A stretch of DNA of 61,211 nt from Bacteroidota bacterium (GCA_013286305.1 JABDFW010000010.1:1-61211); one strand, 5' to 3'. Shown: positions 26,065 through 35,625, numbered from the stretch's first letter. A program made the numbers and translations. The notes: generated from the sequence alone by a model not told the origin.

Positions 26065-26976
26065 TCATTCCACGCACTTGGTTACTATAAACCGCACTGC
26101 CGGTTTAATATAAAGCCCGCGCCCGCGGCTGTTATATTTTCTTATAGAAAAATTATTTACCTGGTAAAACCCTGTTTGATTGGCATCGTTTGTGGTTTGT
26201 ATGCCGATTGACCAGCGGTTGTTCATATTCATCAGCCATTGCGATTTTTGGTCAATGGTAGTAAGCGATTTGTATTGCTTTACATATTCAACCGGGTAAA
26301 TAAATTCCAGCCCAATAACAATATCCCCATCTGAAAAATAAATGCTATTCGCGGGCAGTACAAAACTATTCCACCCTTGCCGGTATGGATATACAATAAT
26401 ATTACTGGTTGTTAATTCTTTTCCAGGAACATTGTTTACGCTATCCCAGTCATACCATCGCAACCGAACGGGCACGTGTATGTCTGCACTAAAATTACCT
26501 GAGTATATTTCAAACTGTTTTATATATCCATTTGCATCACGGCTGGCCAAGAACCGGCCAAGTATCACAAATTTTGTTTCAGGCCCGGGGCCCAGGTACT
26601 CCTTTATTTTGCCCACCCTCCTGTTTATTGAAAAATCTTTATAACGCCTGCAATTGCTTACAACAACCGGCTCCAGGTTCTGTGATTCTTCTGCCATTCT
26701 AAATACATTTTCTGTACTTAGCCTTGCTACCGCGATACCCAGCTTTTTATAGCCCAGGAAAGTTATATAAATGCTGTCTTTAGGGTCAAGCGTATCTTTA
26801 TTCAATGAAAAATTGCCGAGGGAATCTGTGTATAATACCTTTCTTGCAAAATCATACAATACGGTTGCGTAAGGCAAAGCCTTATTGGTGGTAGCATCTT
26901 CCACTTTGCCATTTATTTGCTGAGCAGTTGCATGAACACTTGCAAATAACAAAAACAGGATCACTAATTTGTTCAT
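26065..26976 (-). CDS. Carboxypeptidase-like regulatory domain protein, secreted
   Basis: A 303-residue protein starting at the Met at 26976 (MNKLVILFLLFASVHATAQ signal peptide); the open frame continues upstream to 27051 without a signal. Residues 22-95 form a CarboxypepD_reg-like beta sandwich (INGKVEDATTNKALPYATV ... IYITFLGYKKLGIAV). The rest (about 105-303) is a beta-rich domain with no family I recognise, including GKEL and SIYFSDGDIVIGLEF. Probably a periplasmic or surface protein. A similar N-domain occurs in the gene at 51045. Confidence 0.8.
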   Translation of the reverse strand: MNKLVILFLLFASVHATAQQINGKVEDATTNKALPYATVLYDFARKVLYTDSLGNFSLNKDTLDPKDSIYITFLGYKKLGIAVARLSTENVFRMAEESQNLEPVVVSNCRRYKDFSINRRVGKIKEYLGPGPETKFVILGRFLASRDANGYIKQFEIYSGNFSADIHVPVRLRWYDWDSVNNVPGKELTTSNIIVYPYRQGWNSFVLPANSIYFSDGDIVIGLEFIYPVEYVKQYKSLTTIDQKSQWLMNMNNRWSIGIQTTNDANQTGFYQVNNFSIRKYNSRGRGLYIKPAVRFIVTKCVE

Positions 26977-27155
26977 GTAAAGCAAGTTACAACATTTAGG
27001 TGTGTTTAGCCTCATCCTCACCCGAATGCTTTTCCTTCCCTCTACGCTCATTTATTATCTCTCAACTTTGCCTGAATGACCTATGACCAACTGACCAATG
27101 ACTTTCTTCCTATCATCTGTCAACTTTACCTCAATAACTAAATTACTTTTAAAAC

Positions 27156-27163
27156 TACATTTG
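27156..27163 (+). promoter_or_regulatory. -7 box six bases before trmB, leaderless transcript predicted
   Basis: TACATTTG is a perfect TAnnTTTG. The trmB ATG starts at 27170, where transcription would be expected to begin, so the mRNA may lack a 5' leader. Confidence 0.5.
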
Positions 27164-27169
27164 CACCTT

Positions 27170-27874
27170 ATGGCACAAAAGAAACTTGTACGATTTGCTG
27201 AAATAAAAACATTTCCCAATGTATTACAATACCCAAAGGATATAAAAGGAAACTGGAAAGGCTTTTTTAAAAATACAAACCCTGTAACACTTGAACTCGC
27301 TTGTGGCAAAGGTGAATATGCATTGGGGCTTGGCAGGATGCATACACAAAGGAATTTTATTGGCGTTGATGTAAAAGGTAACCGTATTTGGAAAGGCGCG
27401 AAAACTGCCTTGTTGGAAGGATTGCAAAATGTTGCTTTTCTCCGAACGCAAATGGATAAAATAACAGATTATTTTGCGGGTGGAGAAGTGGAAGAGATAT
27501 GGATAACTTTTCCTGACCCGCAATTGCGGTTTTCTAAAATGAAAAAGCGGTTGACACACCCAAAGTTCCTGCGGTTATATAAAAAGTTTTTGAAACCCGG
27601 CGGCATTATTCACTTAAAAACAGACAGCCCCAACCTGTACGATTTTACAAAAGCGGTTATCAGTTTATATAACCTTGAACTGATCACCGATAATGATAAT
27701 ATTTACAGGTCAACCATAGTAAGCCCTGAATTGGCAATAAAAACGCATTATGAAATGCTGGATATAGCGGGCAGCAATAAAGTGCACTACCTGCAGTTTA
27801 GGCTGAGCAATGAATTGCCTGAAGGAAATGACGATATACTAAAAACAATGTTTCGTGAGCAAGCCGTTGATTGA
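27170..27874 (+). CDS. trmB: tRNA (guanine46-N7)-methyltransferase
   Basis: A 234-residue SAM enzyme that makes m7G46 in the tRNA variable loop. Motifs: TLELACGKGEYALGLG (SAM motif I), NFIGVDVKGNRIWKGA, the active-site block EEIWITFPDPQLR, and LKPGGIIHLKTDSPNLY. The open frame extends to 27098, but MAQKKLVRFAE at 27170 is the conserved start. It overlaps the DUF5522 gene by 20 bp. Confidence 0.93.
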   Translation: MAQKKLVRFAEIKTFPNVLQYPKDIKGNWKGFFKNTNPVTLELACGKGEYALGLGRMHTQRNFIGVDVKGNRIWKGAKTALLEGLQNVAFLRTQMDKITDYFAGGEVEEIWITFPDPQLRFSKMKKRLTHPKFLRLYKKFLKPGGIIHLKTDSPNLYDFTKAVISLYNLELITDNDNIYRSTIVSPELAIKTHYEMLDIAGSNKVHYLQFRLSNELPEGNDDILKTMFREQAVD

Positions 27875-28070
27875 GCATATTGATTTTTATTTTAATCAAG
27901 ATGGTTTGATGGTGCTAACCGAAAAATACCTTGAGGAACGGGGGTATTGTTGCGGTAACGGGTGCCTGCATTGCCCTTATAAGGAGCCCCCAGCCCCCGT
28001 CCGAACGGACACGGGCGGGCCTAAAGGGGAGGAAGAAAAAAAGACACCGAAAACAGTAAATGATGAATAA
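27855..28070 (+). CDS. DUF5522 protein with a repeat-derived C-terminal tail
   Basis: A 71-residue protein from a GTG inside trmB. Residues 3-43 are the whole DUF5522 core (IEHIDFYFNQDGLMVLTEKYLEERGYCCGNGCLHCPY), a small protein with a CCxxxCxxC cysteine cluster that probably binds a metal. From about residue 47 to 58 the reading frame passes through a copy of the 35-bp dispersed element (27994-28028), giving PVRTDTGGPKG, and then ends in a charged stretch. The usual family ends near HCPY, so the tail is probably an insertion artefact that kept the frame. Confidence 0.8.
   Translation: MSKPLIEHIDFYFNQDGLMVLTEKYLEERGYCCGNGCLHCPYKEPPAPVRTDTGGPKGEEEKKTPKTVNDE
27994..28028 (+). repeat. 35-bp GC-rich dispersed element, copy 2, inside a gene
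   Basis: It begins CCCCCGTCCGAACGGAC and ends GGGCCTAAAGGG, and matches the complement of 11105-11139. It encodes part of the DUF5522 tail. Confidence 0.7.
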
Positions 28071-28127
28071 GAAAAGATAGGGGACATTCAATACTCAAAA
28101 AACTAAACAATATTTTATCTTCATTAT

Positions 28128-28511
28128 ATGAAGAAAGCCAAATCGCCAAACAAAGAAGAAACTGCAAAGGATAATTTAAACAAACACAGTTTTTTTGAAG
28201 ACGTGTGGGATGTTGCGCGGCAAATACCCAAAGGGCGGGTTACTTCTTACGGTGCTGTGGCAAATTATCTTGGCACCAAATTATCAGCACGCATGGTTGG
28301 CTGGGCAATGAATGGGGCATTTCATGCAAGACCAAAAGTGCCGGCACACCGCGTGGTAAACCGCAATGGTATGCTAAGCGGAAAACCACATTTTTCGCCC
28401 CCGTCACGCATGCAGGAATTATTAGAAAAAGAAAAAATAAAGGTGGTGAATGATAAGATCGTTGACTTTGAAAAACATTTTTGGGATCCTGCAAAGGAGC
28501 TGGGGTTGTGA
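28128..28511 (+). CDS. Alkyltransferase-like (ATL) MGMT-family DNA-binding protein
   Basis: A 127-residue protein with the DNA-binding fold of O6-alkylguanine transferases (VWDVARQIPKGRVTSYGAVANYLG, then ARMVGWAMNG). The active-site motif PCHR is PAHRVVN here, so the acceptor cysteine is replaced by alanine and it cannot repair by alkyl transfer. ATL proteins of this kind flag O6-alkylguanine and hand it to nucleotide excision repair. The Arg finger and the Asn hinge (RVVNRNG) are kept. Confidence 0.88.
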   Translation: MKKAKSPNKEETAKDNLNKHSFFEDVWDVARQIPKGRVTSYGAVANYLGTKLSARMVGWAMNGAFHARPKVPAHRVVNRNGMLSGKPHFSPPSRMQELLEKEKIKVVNDKIVDFEKHFWDPAKELGL

Positions 28512-28556
28512 TAATAGTAGATTTTTACAAATTGTTCCAATTTAAATTATATTATT

Positions 28557-28772
28557 ATGCCATTACTATATTTAGTGGATGCCGAAGGTAATCGCGCTGC
28601 TGTTTTAATACCAATCGCTGAATGGAATCTTATTACCCAAAAACATGAAGATTTAAAAAAATTGGAACTGCATGCCAATACTAAACAACCAATAAGACCT
28701 TCTGATCTTGCCGGTTCTATGCCGGCGGATATAGCGGATGATTTTCATAAACATGTTGAAGAAAGCCGTTAA
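28557..28772 (+). CDS. Small antitoxin-like protein of unknown function
   Basis: A 71-residue protein: YLVDAEGNRAAVLIPIAEWN resembles the start of small addiction-module antitoxins (a strand, then a helix beginning IPIxEW/Y), followed by a Lys/Glu helix. There is no toxin frame directly downstream; a CocE-type hydrolase gene starts 87 bp later. It may be an orphan antitoxin. No function is certain. Confidence 0.5.
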   Translation: MPLLYLVDAEGNRAAVLIPIAEWNLITQKHEDLKKLELHANTKQPIRPSDLAGSMPADIADDFHKHVEESR

Positions 28773-28858
28773 TCAAAAGACTTCTCTTTATCTACCTTAT
28801 GTCCTAAATAATTTTACTATTAAAAATCCCTTCCTACTTTTATCGTCAATACCAATTT

Positions 28859-30682
28859 ATGAAAAGATCAGCCGGCTTGCTTTTATTGCTTGTTATTACC
28901 TGTTCGCTTTATGCGCAAAGGTCAAATACCGATATCAAAAATAATTACACAAAGATCGAACGGACGATAACCATGCGCGATGGTGTAAAACTGTTCACCG
29001 CTATATATATCCCAAAAGATTCTTCGGGGGAAAAATACCCTATCCTGATGGAACGCACACCCTACTCCTGTGCGCCTTATGGTGAAAATAGTTATCCCGG
29101 CAGGCTTGGCCCAAATAAACTATTCCCGGCGGAAAAATACATTTTTGTTTACCAGGATGTTCGCGGCAGGCACATGAGCGAAGGCCAGTTCCAGGAAATG
29201 ACGCCGGCTATTGATCATAAAAAGTCAAAAAAGGATGTGGATGAAAGCAGTGACACCTACGATACCATTGACTGGCTGCTGCAAAATATTGCTAACAATA
29301 ACGGTAAAGTAGGCATCTATGGCATTTCGTATCCTGGTTTTTATGCCTCGGCATCTTTGCCGGATGCGCACCCTGCCATTAAAGCCGTTTCGCCGCAAGC
29401 GCCTGTTACAGATGAGTTTGAGGGGGATGATGCCTACCACCGCGGGGCTTTTTATGAGATGGATAATTTTTCCTTCGACAATTTTTTTGATGCGCCAAGA
29501 ACAGGGCCGCGCCAGCAGGACCCGCCTGTTAGTTCAGCTGTTAGTATAAAAGATGTGTATGATTTTTATCTTAACATCGGGCCGATAAAAAACCTTGACA
29601 GCATATACTTTCATCATACCGGCAAAATATGGAATGAATACCTGCAGCATGATACTTACGACTATTACTGGCAGGCACGTAATATTCGCCCGCATTTAAA
29701 AAATGTAAAACCCGCCACGCTTGAAGTTGGAGGATGGTTTGATGCCGAGGATATGTTTGGCTCATTAAAAACCTACGAAGCCATTGAAAAGCAAAACCCA
29801 AACAACGGCACCAACAACAGGCTTATCATGGGCCCCTGGACACACGGCGGATGGGAAAGCGGCAACTGGGTGAAATTTGCGGGTTACAGCTTTGGCAGCA
29901 ATACCAGCGCTTATTTACAGCAAATGGAGTTTGACTTTTTTAACTATTATCTTAAAGGCAAAGGCAGTTTTGATGCAGGTAAAGCAACGGTGTTTATTAC
30001 GGGCAGTAATCAATGGAAAACATTTACCCAATGGCCGCCGCAGGAGGCTGTTGCTGCGACCTGGTGGCTTAATGATGGTCACAAACTGTTGCTGCAACCG
30101 GGCGCGCAAACAGGTGCTGATGAATATGTTTCAGACCCGGCTGACCCAATACCTTACCTCAACAAAAAGTCTGACGACCGCCTTAATGAATATATGGCGG
30201 CTGACCAAACTTTTGCATCAGACAGAAAAGATGTTGTTTATTATGAAAGCGATGAGTTGAATAGCGATATAACCATAACCGGCCCAATATCGGCTGACCT
30301 GTTTGTAAGTACCAGTGGCTCAGACGCCGATTTTATTGTAAAGGTAATTGACGTATTGCCCGATGAAAAGCACACCCAGCAATTAGTTCGTGCGGAAGTG
30401 TTAAGGGGAAAATTCCGGAATAGTTTTGAAAAACCCGAGCCATTTGTACCTAACCAGCCAACACCACTAAAACTGGTGCTTAATTCTACCGCTCATACCT
30501 TTTTAAAAGGCCACAAAATTATGATACAAATTCAAAGCAGTTGGTTTCCGCTTGTTGACCGTAATCCACAAAAATTCATGGATATACCTTCAGCAAATGA
30601 AAGCGATTTTCAAAAAGCAACTATTAAAATTTATCACGATACAAAGCATCCTTCAAAAATAGAAGTGAAGGAATTGAATTAA
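28859..30682 (+). CDS. CocE/NonD family secreted hydrolase (X-Pro dipeptidyl-peptidase-like)
   Basis: A 607-residue protein with a signal peptide (MKRSAGLLLLLVITCSLYAQ). An alpha/beta hydrolase core follows: oxyanion and strand region RDGVKLFTAIYIPKD, nucleophile S157 in GISYPGFYAS, and acid/base residues expected near the WFDAEDMFGSLKTY and GPWTHGGWESG motifs. The C-terminal jelly roll (SDITITGPISADLFVSTSGSDADFIVKVID) is the X-Pro peptidase domain. Members cleave peptides, cocaine-like esters or glutaryl-antibiotics; here the substrate is unknown. It is exported to the periplasm. Confidence 0.88.
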   Translation: MKRSAGLLLLLVITCSLYAQRSNTDIKNNYTKIERTITMRDGVKLFTAIYIPKDSSGEKYPILMERTPYSCAPYGENSYPGRLGPNKLFPAEKYIFVYQDVRGRHMSEGQFQEMTPAIDHKKSKKDVDESSDTYDTIDWLLQNIANNNGKVGIYGISYPGFYASASLPDAHPAIKAVSPQAPVTDEFEGDDAYHRGAFYEMDNFSFDNFFDAPRTGPRQQDPPVSSAVSIKDVYDFYLNIGPIKNLDSIYFHHTGKIWNEYLQHDTYDYYWQARNIRPHLKNVKPATLEVGGWFDAEDMFGSLKTYEAIEKQNPNNGTNNRLIMGPWTHGGWESGNWVKFAGYSFGSNTSAYLQQMEFDFFNYYLKGKGSFDAGKATVFITGSNQWKTFTQWPPQEAVAATWWLNDGHKLLLQPGAQTGADEYVSDPADPIPYLNKKSDDRLNEYMAADQTFASDRKDVVYYESDELNSDITITGPISADLFVSTSGSDADFIVKVIDVLPDEKHTQQLVRAEVLRGKFRNSFEKPEPFVPNQPTPLKLVLNSTAHTFLKGHKIMIQIQSSWFPLVDRNPQKFMDIPSANESDFQKATIKIYHDTKHPSKIEVKELN

Positions 30683-30775
30683 GAGACCCGCTATATGCTA
30701 TACGCTGTATGCTGTACGCCGAACGCAGTATGCTATATGCCTTACGCTGAAAGCTATAAGCGTTTAAATCCTCAT
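30683..30775. repeat. Low-complexity TATGCTATA/GCTGTAxGC tract
   Basis: Degenerate words (GCTATATGCTATACGCTG, GCAGTATGCTATATGC, ACGCTGAAAGC) fill the region after the CocE gene. A related tract is at 37331-37400. No coding potential seen. Confidence 0.6.
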
Positions 30776-30812
30776 AGACCTATAAGGTTTTAAAAACCTT
30801 ATAGGTCTTTTC
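30776..30812 (+). terminator. Terminator-like perfect hairpin after the CocE gene
   Basis: AGACCTATAAGGTTT pairs perfectly with AAACCTTATAGGTCT across a TAA loop (30776-30808), followed by TTTTC. The centre has the TTTxxxAAA look of the other long palindromes in the window. Confidence 0.75.
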
Positions 30813-30964
30813 ATAATTAAAAACCAGAAGGCCTTTTAGAAATTGTAAGGTGTTCTCACGTTTGTCGTTTCACGTTTCACGCCTTTCACTCTTAACTCCC
30901 TCCCTCAACATGGCATGATTTTTACAAGTCAAAGGCTATTAGCTTTCCTTTTAAAAACATCACC

Positions 30965-31518
30965 ATGAACACAAACAGGCTTTCTTCCACTCTTGTCGCG
31001 GCTTTAAACGACCAGATGACCAAAGAAGCGCATGCTTCACAAATATATATTTCATATGCCGCCTGGGCATCCGCCCGGGGATATGATGGTATCGCTAACT
31101 TTCTTTTTCGCCATGCCGAGGAAGAACGCAATCACATGATGAAATTTCTTGAATATATTCTTGAAAGAGGGGCAGAAGTTACGGTTACTGCCATCCCTGA
31201 GCCGGGGCCAAACCCTGCCAGCGTACAGGATTGTTTTGAAAAGTGTTTCAACAGGAAATAGGCAACACCGCTGAAATATATAAGATAGTGAAAATGAGCT
31301 TTACAGAGGAAGACTGGGCTACCTGGCATTTTATGCAATGGTTTGTAAAAGAACAAACAGAGGAAGAAACACTGGCACTGAACCTGCTTGATAAAATTAA
31401 AATAGCCGGCGGCGAAAAAGCATCCGGCAGCGCCCTATACGAAATTGACCGCGACCTTGCCAAAGCCCCCGATGATGCAAAACTTGCAGAAGAGGCCACC
31501 GCGGCGAAGCCGGTGTAA
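30965..31518 (+). pseudogene. Ferritin, one frameshift
   Basis: The repaired product is 184 residues, a standard bacterial ferritin. Four-helix segments: MTKEAHASQIYISYAAWASARG, ANFLFRHAEEERNHMMKFLEYILERG (ferroxidase E and H ligands) and EDWATWHFMQWFVKEQTEEE. The break is at about 31243, where AAAAGTG needs an extra G (AAAAGGTG) to pass from QDCFEK to VFQQEIGNTAEIYK. As written the protein stops at 31261, and the rest would need a new start. It is the iron store of the cell. The indel is the only flaw. Confidence 0.85.
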
Positions 31519-31596
31519 GGGGGAGGAGGTGGTTACGAGTAAAAAGTTTCAGTAAAAGGTCCATTTGGAAACTGCTAAATTGCCTTACGGGATCTT

Positions 31597-34260
31597 TTAT
31601 TCATCTTCTTCACCCATTACAAATTTTTTCTTTGCCAACGGCTCTTGTTTTTCGGCCATTTCATTTATCAGTTCGGCTATCAGGGATGTCCAGCCGCACT
31701 GGTGACTTGAGCCAAGCCCGCGGCCTGTATCGCCATGAAAATATTCATAAAACAATACCAGGTGGCGGTTCTCCGGCCGGCTGTAAAACCAGTTTTGATC
31801 GCCATGCAAACGACGGTGGTTATCTTCATCTTTTACAAACAGCGTGGTAACCCTTTTTATAAGCTCGGAAGCTACCTCTTCCAGCTCCATAAATTTTCCT
31901 GAACCCGTGGGGTATTCAACTGTGAGAGAGCCATCATAAAACTCCCCATACTTTTTAATACTCTGTATAATTAAATAGTTAATGGGCATCCACACAGGCC
32001 CGCGCCAGTTGCTGTTACCACCAAAAAAGTCAGACGTGCTGTCGCCGGGGTCATATTGAATATAATAATTTACCCCTTCAATTGTAACAGAGTAGGGGTT
32101 CTCCGCATGGTGTTTGCTTAATGCCCTAATGCCGCCTTCAGATAAAAATTCCGTTTCATTCAACAACCTTTCCAACAAAGCGGTAAGCCGTTCCCTTGGT
32201 ATAAGTGATAGCAATGTTTTCTCCCCTTCAGCCCTTTCTTCATTAGGCCAGTATTTATTATTTTTTATACGGTAATTTTCAAACCAGCTTATACGCTTTT
32301 TAAAATCTTCTAACTTATGCAGCACATTTTTTTCAATAATTGAAACTGCAAACAAAGAAGTTAGCCCTACGATGGATTGTATGCGCAACTGCATAGGCGC
32401 GCCCGAAGCAGGCATCAGCATATCGTAATAAAATTTATCCTCATCGTTCCAAAGGCCAAGCTCATTTAATGCTTCTGCTATCAATACAAAATGCTCAAAA
32501 AATTTAGTGGCGGTGTCTTCAAAAGCGTTATCATGCATGGCGATCTCTATCGCCATGTCCATCAGGTTAAGGGCATACATCCCCATCCAGCTTGTACCGT
32601 CTGCCTGCTCAAGCTCCATTTCGCTGTGCAGTTGTATGCTGCGGTTAAATACGCCAATATTATCAAGGCCCAGAAAACCTCCTTCAAAAATATTATTGCC
32701 ATTAGGGTCTTTACGGTTTATCCACCAGGTAAAATTTATGATGAGCTTTTGAAATATCCTTTTAAGAAAACTGATATCGCCCTTGCCGGTTTTTTTCTTC
32801 TCAATATTATATACCTGCAGTGACGCCCATGCATGCACGGGAGGGTTTACATCGCTGAAGTTCCATTCGTAGGCAGGCAACTGTCCATCTGGTTTCATAT
32901 ACCATTCGCGCATAACCAAAACAAGCTGGTGTTTTGCGAATGTCGGGTCAATCATTGCCATAGGTATGCAGTGAAAAGCGAGGTCCCACGCGGCATACCA
33001 CGGATATTCCCATTTATCGGGCATCAATACAATATCCTGGTTTTTAAGGTGCTGCCATTCATGGTTACGCCCATGTTTGCGATGCCCGTTTTGGTGCGCA
33101 ATACCATCGCTTCCGCTTATCCATCTTTCTATATCATAATGATAATATTGTTTGCTCCATAACAACCCGCTTAATGCCTGGCGCTGTATATTTCTAAGGT
33201 CATCAGAAATATTGTGCGGCAATACGTCTTCATAAAATTCATCGGCCTCTTTTTTCCTTTGGGTAAAAATATTATCAAACCCTTTGGCAAACGGGGAGTC
33301 GGTTAATGTATCAGAAAGGCGCAGGTAAAGTATTTTGGTAGCGCCACCGGCAATTTTATAATTGTAAACAGGGGCAAACTTAGTACCGCTTTTTTTGGTG
33401 CGAAGCCTTTCAACATTTTTTTCTTCAATCACCGCCTCATTAAAAGCATCTTTTACAAAAGGCGTAGTATTGGGTTTGCCAAACAGTTTTTCAAAATTGG
33501 TTTCATTCTCAGTAAAAAACCTGTCGCCTGTTTTTTGAAAATAGAGATAATAGGAACCCAGCCTTTCATGGCTTGCTTTTACAGTACAATCGTTTATCTC
33601 CTTAATAACAGGTTTTTTATCAACGCCTTTAAATTGCCAGCGGTTATAAAACCACAAGGTTGGCAGTACTGTTATGGGTGCTGTAGTTTTACCGCGGTTG
33701 GTTATTTCTATCTTAATGCCAATATCGCGTTTACCATATTTAGCGTAAGTGATAAGCACATCAAAATAACGGTTATCATCAAATATGCCGGTATCTAAAA
33801 TTTCAAATTCAGGCTCTAATTTGCTTCGTTTGCCGTTCTCGTCTAATAATTGCTGGTATGGAAATTTTTGCTGCGGGTATTTATACAGCATTTGCATATA
33901 ATAATGCGATGGAAGGTTATCGAGATAATAATATAATTCCTTTACATCCTCGCCATGGTTGCCCTGGTAGTTACCCAACCCAAACAGGCGCTCTTTTAAT
34001 ATGTCATCCTTTCCATTCCATAAAGCAACAGAAAAGCACAGGTTTTGAAAAAAATCTGATATTCCTGCCAAACCGTCTTCGCCCCAGCGGTATGCACGCG
34101 CATGTGAGTGGCTGAAAGGGAAATAATTCCAGGCATCCCCATTTTCACTGTAATCTTCCCTTACTGTTCCCCACTGGCGTTCAGATATATACGGCCCCCA
34201 TTGTTCAAGGGGGATTTTCTTTGCATTATTTACTTTTAAACGTTGTTGTTCTGCTGTCAT
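31597..34260 (-). CDS. Glucosidase-like MGH1/GH63-type glycoside hydrolase
   Basis: An 887-residue protein from the Met at 34260 (MTAEQQRLKVNNAKKIPLEQW). Start region: QWGPYISERQWGTVREDYSENGDAWNYFPFSHSHARAYRWGEDGLAG. The (alpha/alpha)6 barrel in the C-terminal half has EYPWYAAWDLAFHCIPMAMIDP, the acid near DGTSWMGMYALN, and NWRGPVWMPINYLI. There is no signal peptide, so it is cytoplasmic. Related to mannosyl-oligosaccharide glucosidases and bacterial trehalose or glucosylglycerate hydrolases; the substrate is not determined. Confidence 0.88.
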   Translation of the reverse strand: MTAEQQRLKVNNAKKIPLEQWGPYISERQWGTVREDYSENGDAWNYFPFSHSHARAYRWGEDGLAGISDFFQNLCFSVALWNGKDDILKERLFGLGNYQGNHGEDVKELYYYLDNLPSHYYMQMLYKYPQQKFPYQQLLDENGKRSKLEPEFEILDTGIFDDNRYFDVLITYAKYGKRDIGIKIEITNRGKTTAPITVLPTLWFYNRWQFKGVDKKPVIKEINDCTVKASHERLGSYYLYFQKTGDRFFTENETNFEKLFGKPNTTPFVKDAFNEAVIEEKNVERLRTKKSGTKFAPVYNYKIAGGATKILYLRLSDTLTDSPFAKGFDNIFTQRKKEADEFYEDVLPHNISDDLRNIQRQALSGLLWSKQYYHYDIERWISGSDGIAHQNGHRKHGRNHEWQHLKNQDIVLMPDKWEYPWYAAWDLAFHCIPMAMIDPTFAKHQLVLVMREWYMKPDGQLPAYEWNFSDVNPPVHAWASLQVYNIEKKKTGKGDISFLKRIFQKLIINFTWWINRKDPNGNNIFEGGFLGLDNIGVFNRSIQLHSEMELEQADGTSWMGMYALNLMDMAIEIAMHDNAFEDTATKFFEHFVLIAEALNELGLWNDEDKFYYDMLMPASGAPMQLRIQSIVGLTSLFAVSIIEKNVLHKLEDFKKRISWFENYRIKNNKYWPNEERAEGEKTLLSLIPRERLTALLERLLNETEFLSEGGIRALSKHHAENPYSVTIEGVNYYIQYDPGDSTSDFFGGNSNWRGPVWMPINYLIIQSIKKYGEFYDGSLTVEYPTGSGKFMELEEVASELIKRVTTLFVKDEDNHRRLHGDQNWFYSRPENRHLVLFYEYFHGDTGRGLGSSHQCGWTSLIAELINEMAEKQEPLAKKKFVMGEEDE

Positions 34261-34390
34261 ACTTAGTACAATTGATCTCACATTTCTTTCACAAGCAAAG
34301 CAAATCTTTCGCTCCTAAAAATTGAAATTATACCAAACCCAACAGGCGCCGGTATAAAATAGCATTAAAACATTAAACGCACCTAAAACA

Positions 34391-34421
34391 TTTGTATAAC
34401 CATTTTATAATTATTATCTTG
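34391..34421 (+). promoter_or_regulatory. Predicted promoter for the FIST-kinase operon
   Basis: TTTG (34391-34394) and TATCTTG (34415-34421), 20 bp apart, fit the Bacteroidota -33/-7 pair (TTTG, TAnnTTTG with one T short). The gene starts 57 bp downstream. Confidence 0.45.
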
Positions 34422-34477
34422 GTGCGCTTTCATCAGAATTCTTCAATATAAACAATTTTTCATCCAATCCTATAAAT

Positions 34478-35620
34478 ATGCAAACCTATACCTGTTTTTT
34501 TAATGAAAACAAGTGGCAAAATCTCTTAACCGTACCTCCTTCATCCTCTGATTACCAATTGTTGCTTGTATTTGCAGACCGGTATCTTTTGGAAGATAAA
34601 AGCCATATTGCCACACTTAAAGAGTGTTTTCCAAAAGCAACTATTGTAAGCTGTTCCACTTCGGGGGAAATTTACGGCAGGCAGGTATTTGATAACTCCA
34701 TTGTGGCTGTGGCTATTCATTTTGAAAAAACAACCCTTCAGTTTGCAATGGCAAACATTGCGTCATTTGAAAACTCTCACCTGTTAGGCAAAAATATTGC
34801 CGGGCAATTGCACAAGGAGGGTTTAAAATACGCTCTTATTATTTCAAATGGTGGTAAAGTAAATGGCTCAGAACTTGTAAACGCCATAAATGAAACGCTT
34901 GGCGAAAATGTAATTGTTACAGGTGGCCTGGCCGGTGACGGGGCACGGTTTGAAAAAACGCTGGTGGGAATGAACGAAAATATTAATGAAGGTAAGGTAG
35001 TATTGATTGGATTTTATGGAGATAATATTAAAATAGGCTATGGCATTAATGGCGGATGGGAAGTATTTGGCCCTGAAAGGGTAATTACTAAATCGAGCCA
35101 GAATGTTTTATATGAAATTGACCACCAGAATGCGCTGGAACTATATAAAAAATATCTCGGCAAATACGCATCGGAATTACCGGGGGCGGCATTGCTTTTT
35201 CCGCTGGCGATAAAAACAAATGAAGAGGACAATTCAACAGTTGTGAGAACAATACTTACCATTGATGAAGAAAAGCAAACCATGACATTTGCAGGCAACG
35301 TACCTGAAGGTGCGGGCGTACGCTTAATGAAATCTAATTTTGACAAACTTATTTTTAGCGCCGGCGAGGCAGCAGGGCTTGCGAACGGCCTGATGAATAA
35401 TATACCGCCCCAGTTTGTATTACTTATAAGCTGTGTTGGAAGAAAACTTGTTTTAAGCAAAAGGACAGAGGAAGAAGTTGAAGCTGCCGCGGATATTTTT
35501 TCGTCAAACCCTGCCATTGCCGGATTTTATTCGTATGGTGAAATTTCGCCCATGCGAAAAGACTCCTCTTGCGAGTTGCACAACCAAACTATGACCATAA
35601 CCACCTTTGCAGAATATTAG
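34478..35620 (+). CDS. FIST-domain sensor protein
   Basis: A 380-residue soluble protein covering FIST N (about 25-215, including CFPKATIVSCSTSGEIYG and VTGGLAGDGARFEKTLV) and FIST C (about 225-360, ending NPAIAGFYSYGEISPM). FIST proteins are intracellular small-ligand sensors, proposed for amino acids, that feed signal to a kinase. The next gene is a hybrid histidine kinase five bases later, so the pair probably forms one sensory unit. Confidence 0.9.
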   Translation: MQTYTCFFNENKWQNLLTVPPSSSDYQLLLVFADRYLLEDKSHIATLKECFPKATIVSCSTSGEIYGRQVFDNSIVAVAIHFEKTTLQFAMANIASFENSHLLGKNIAGQLHKEGLKYALIISNGGKVNGSELVNAINETLGENVIVTGGLAGDGARFEKTLVGMNENINEGKVVLIGFYGDNIKIGYGINGGWEVFGPERVITKSSQNVLYEIDHQNALELYKKYLGKYASELPGAALLFPLAIKTNEEDNSTVVRTILTIDEEKQTMTFAGNVPEGAGVRLMKSNFDKLIFSAGEAAGLANGLMNNIPPQFVLLISCVGRKLVLSKRTEEEVEAAADIFSSNPAIAGFYSYGEISPMRKDSSCELHNQTMTITTFAEY

Positions 35621-35625
35621 CGCCT

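Noticed and set aside
28738..28944. Possible toxin after the small antitoxin-like gene (frame MIFINMLKKAV...)
   Set aside because: Overlaps the CocE signal peptide in another frame and shows no toxin fold.
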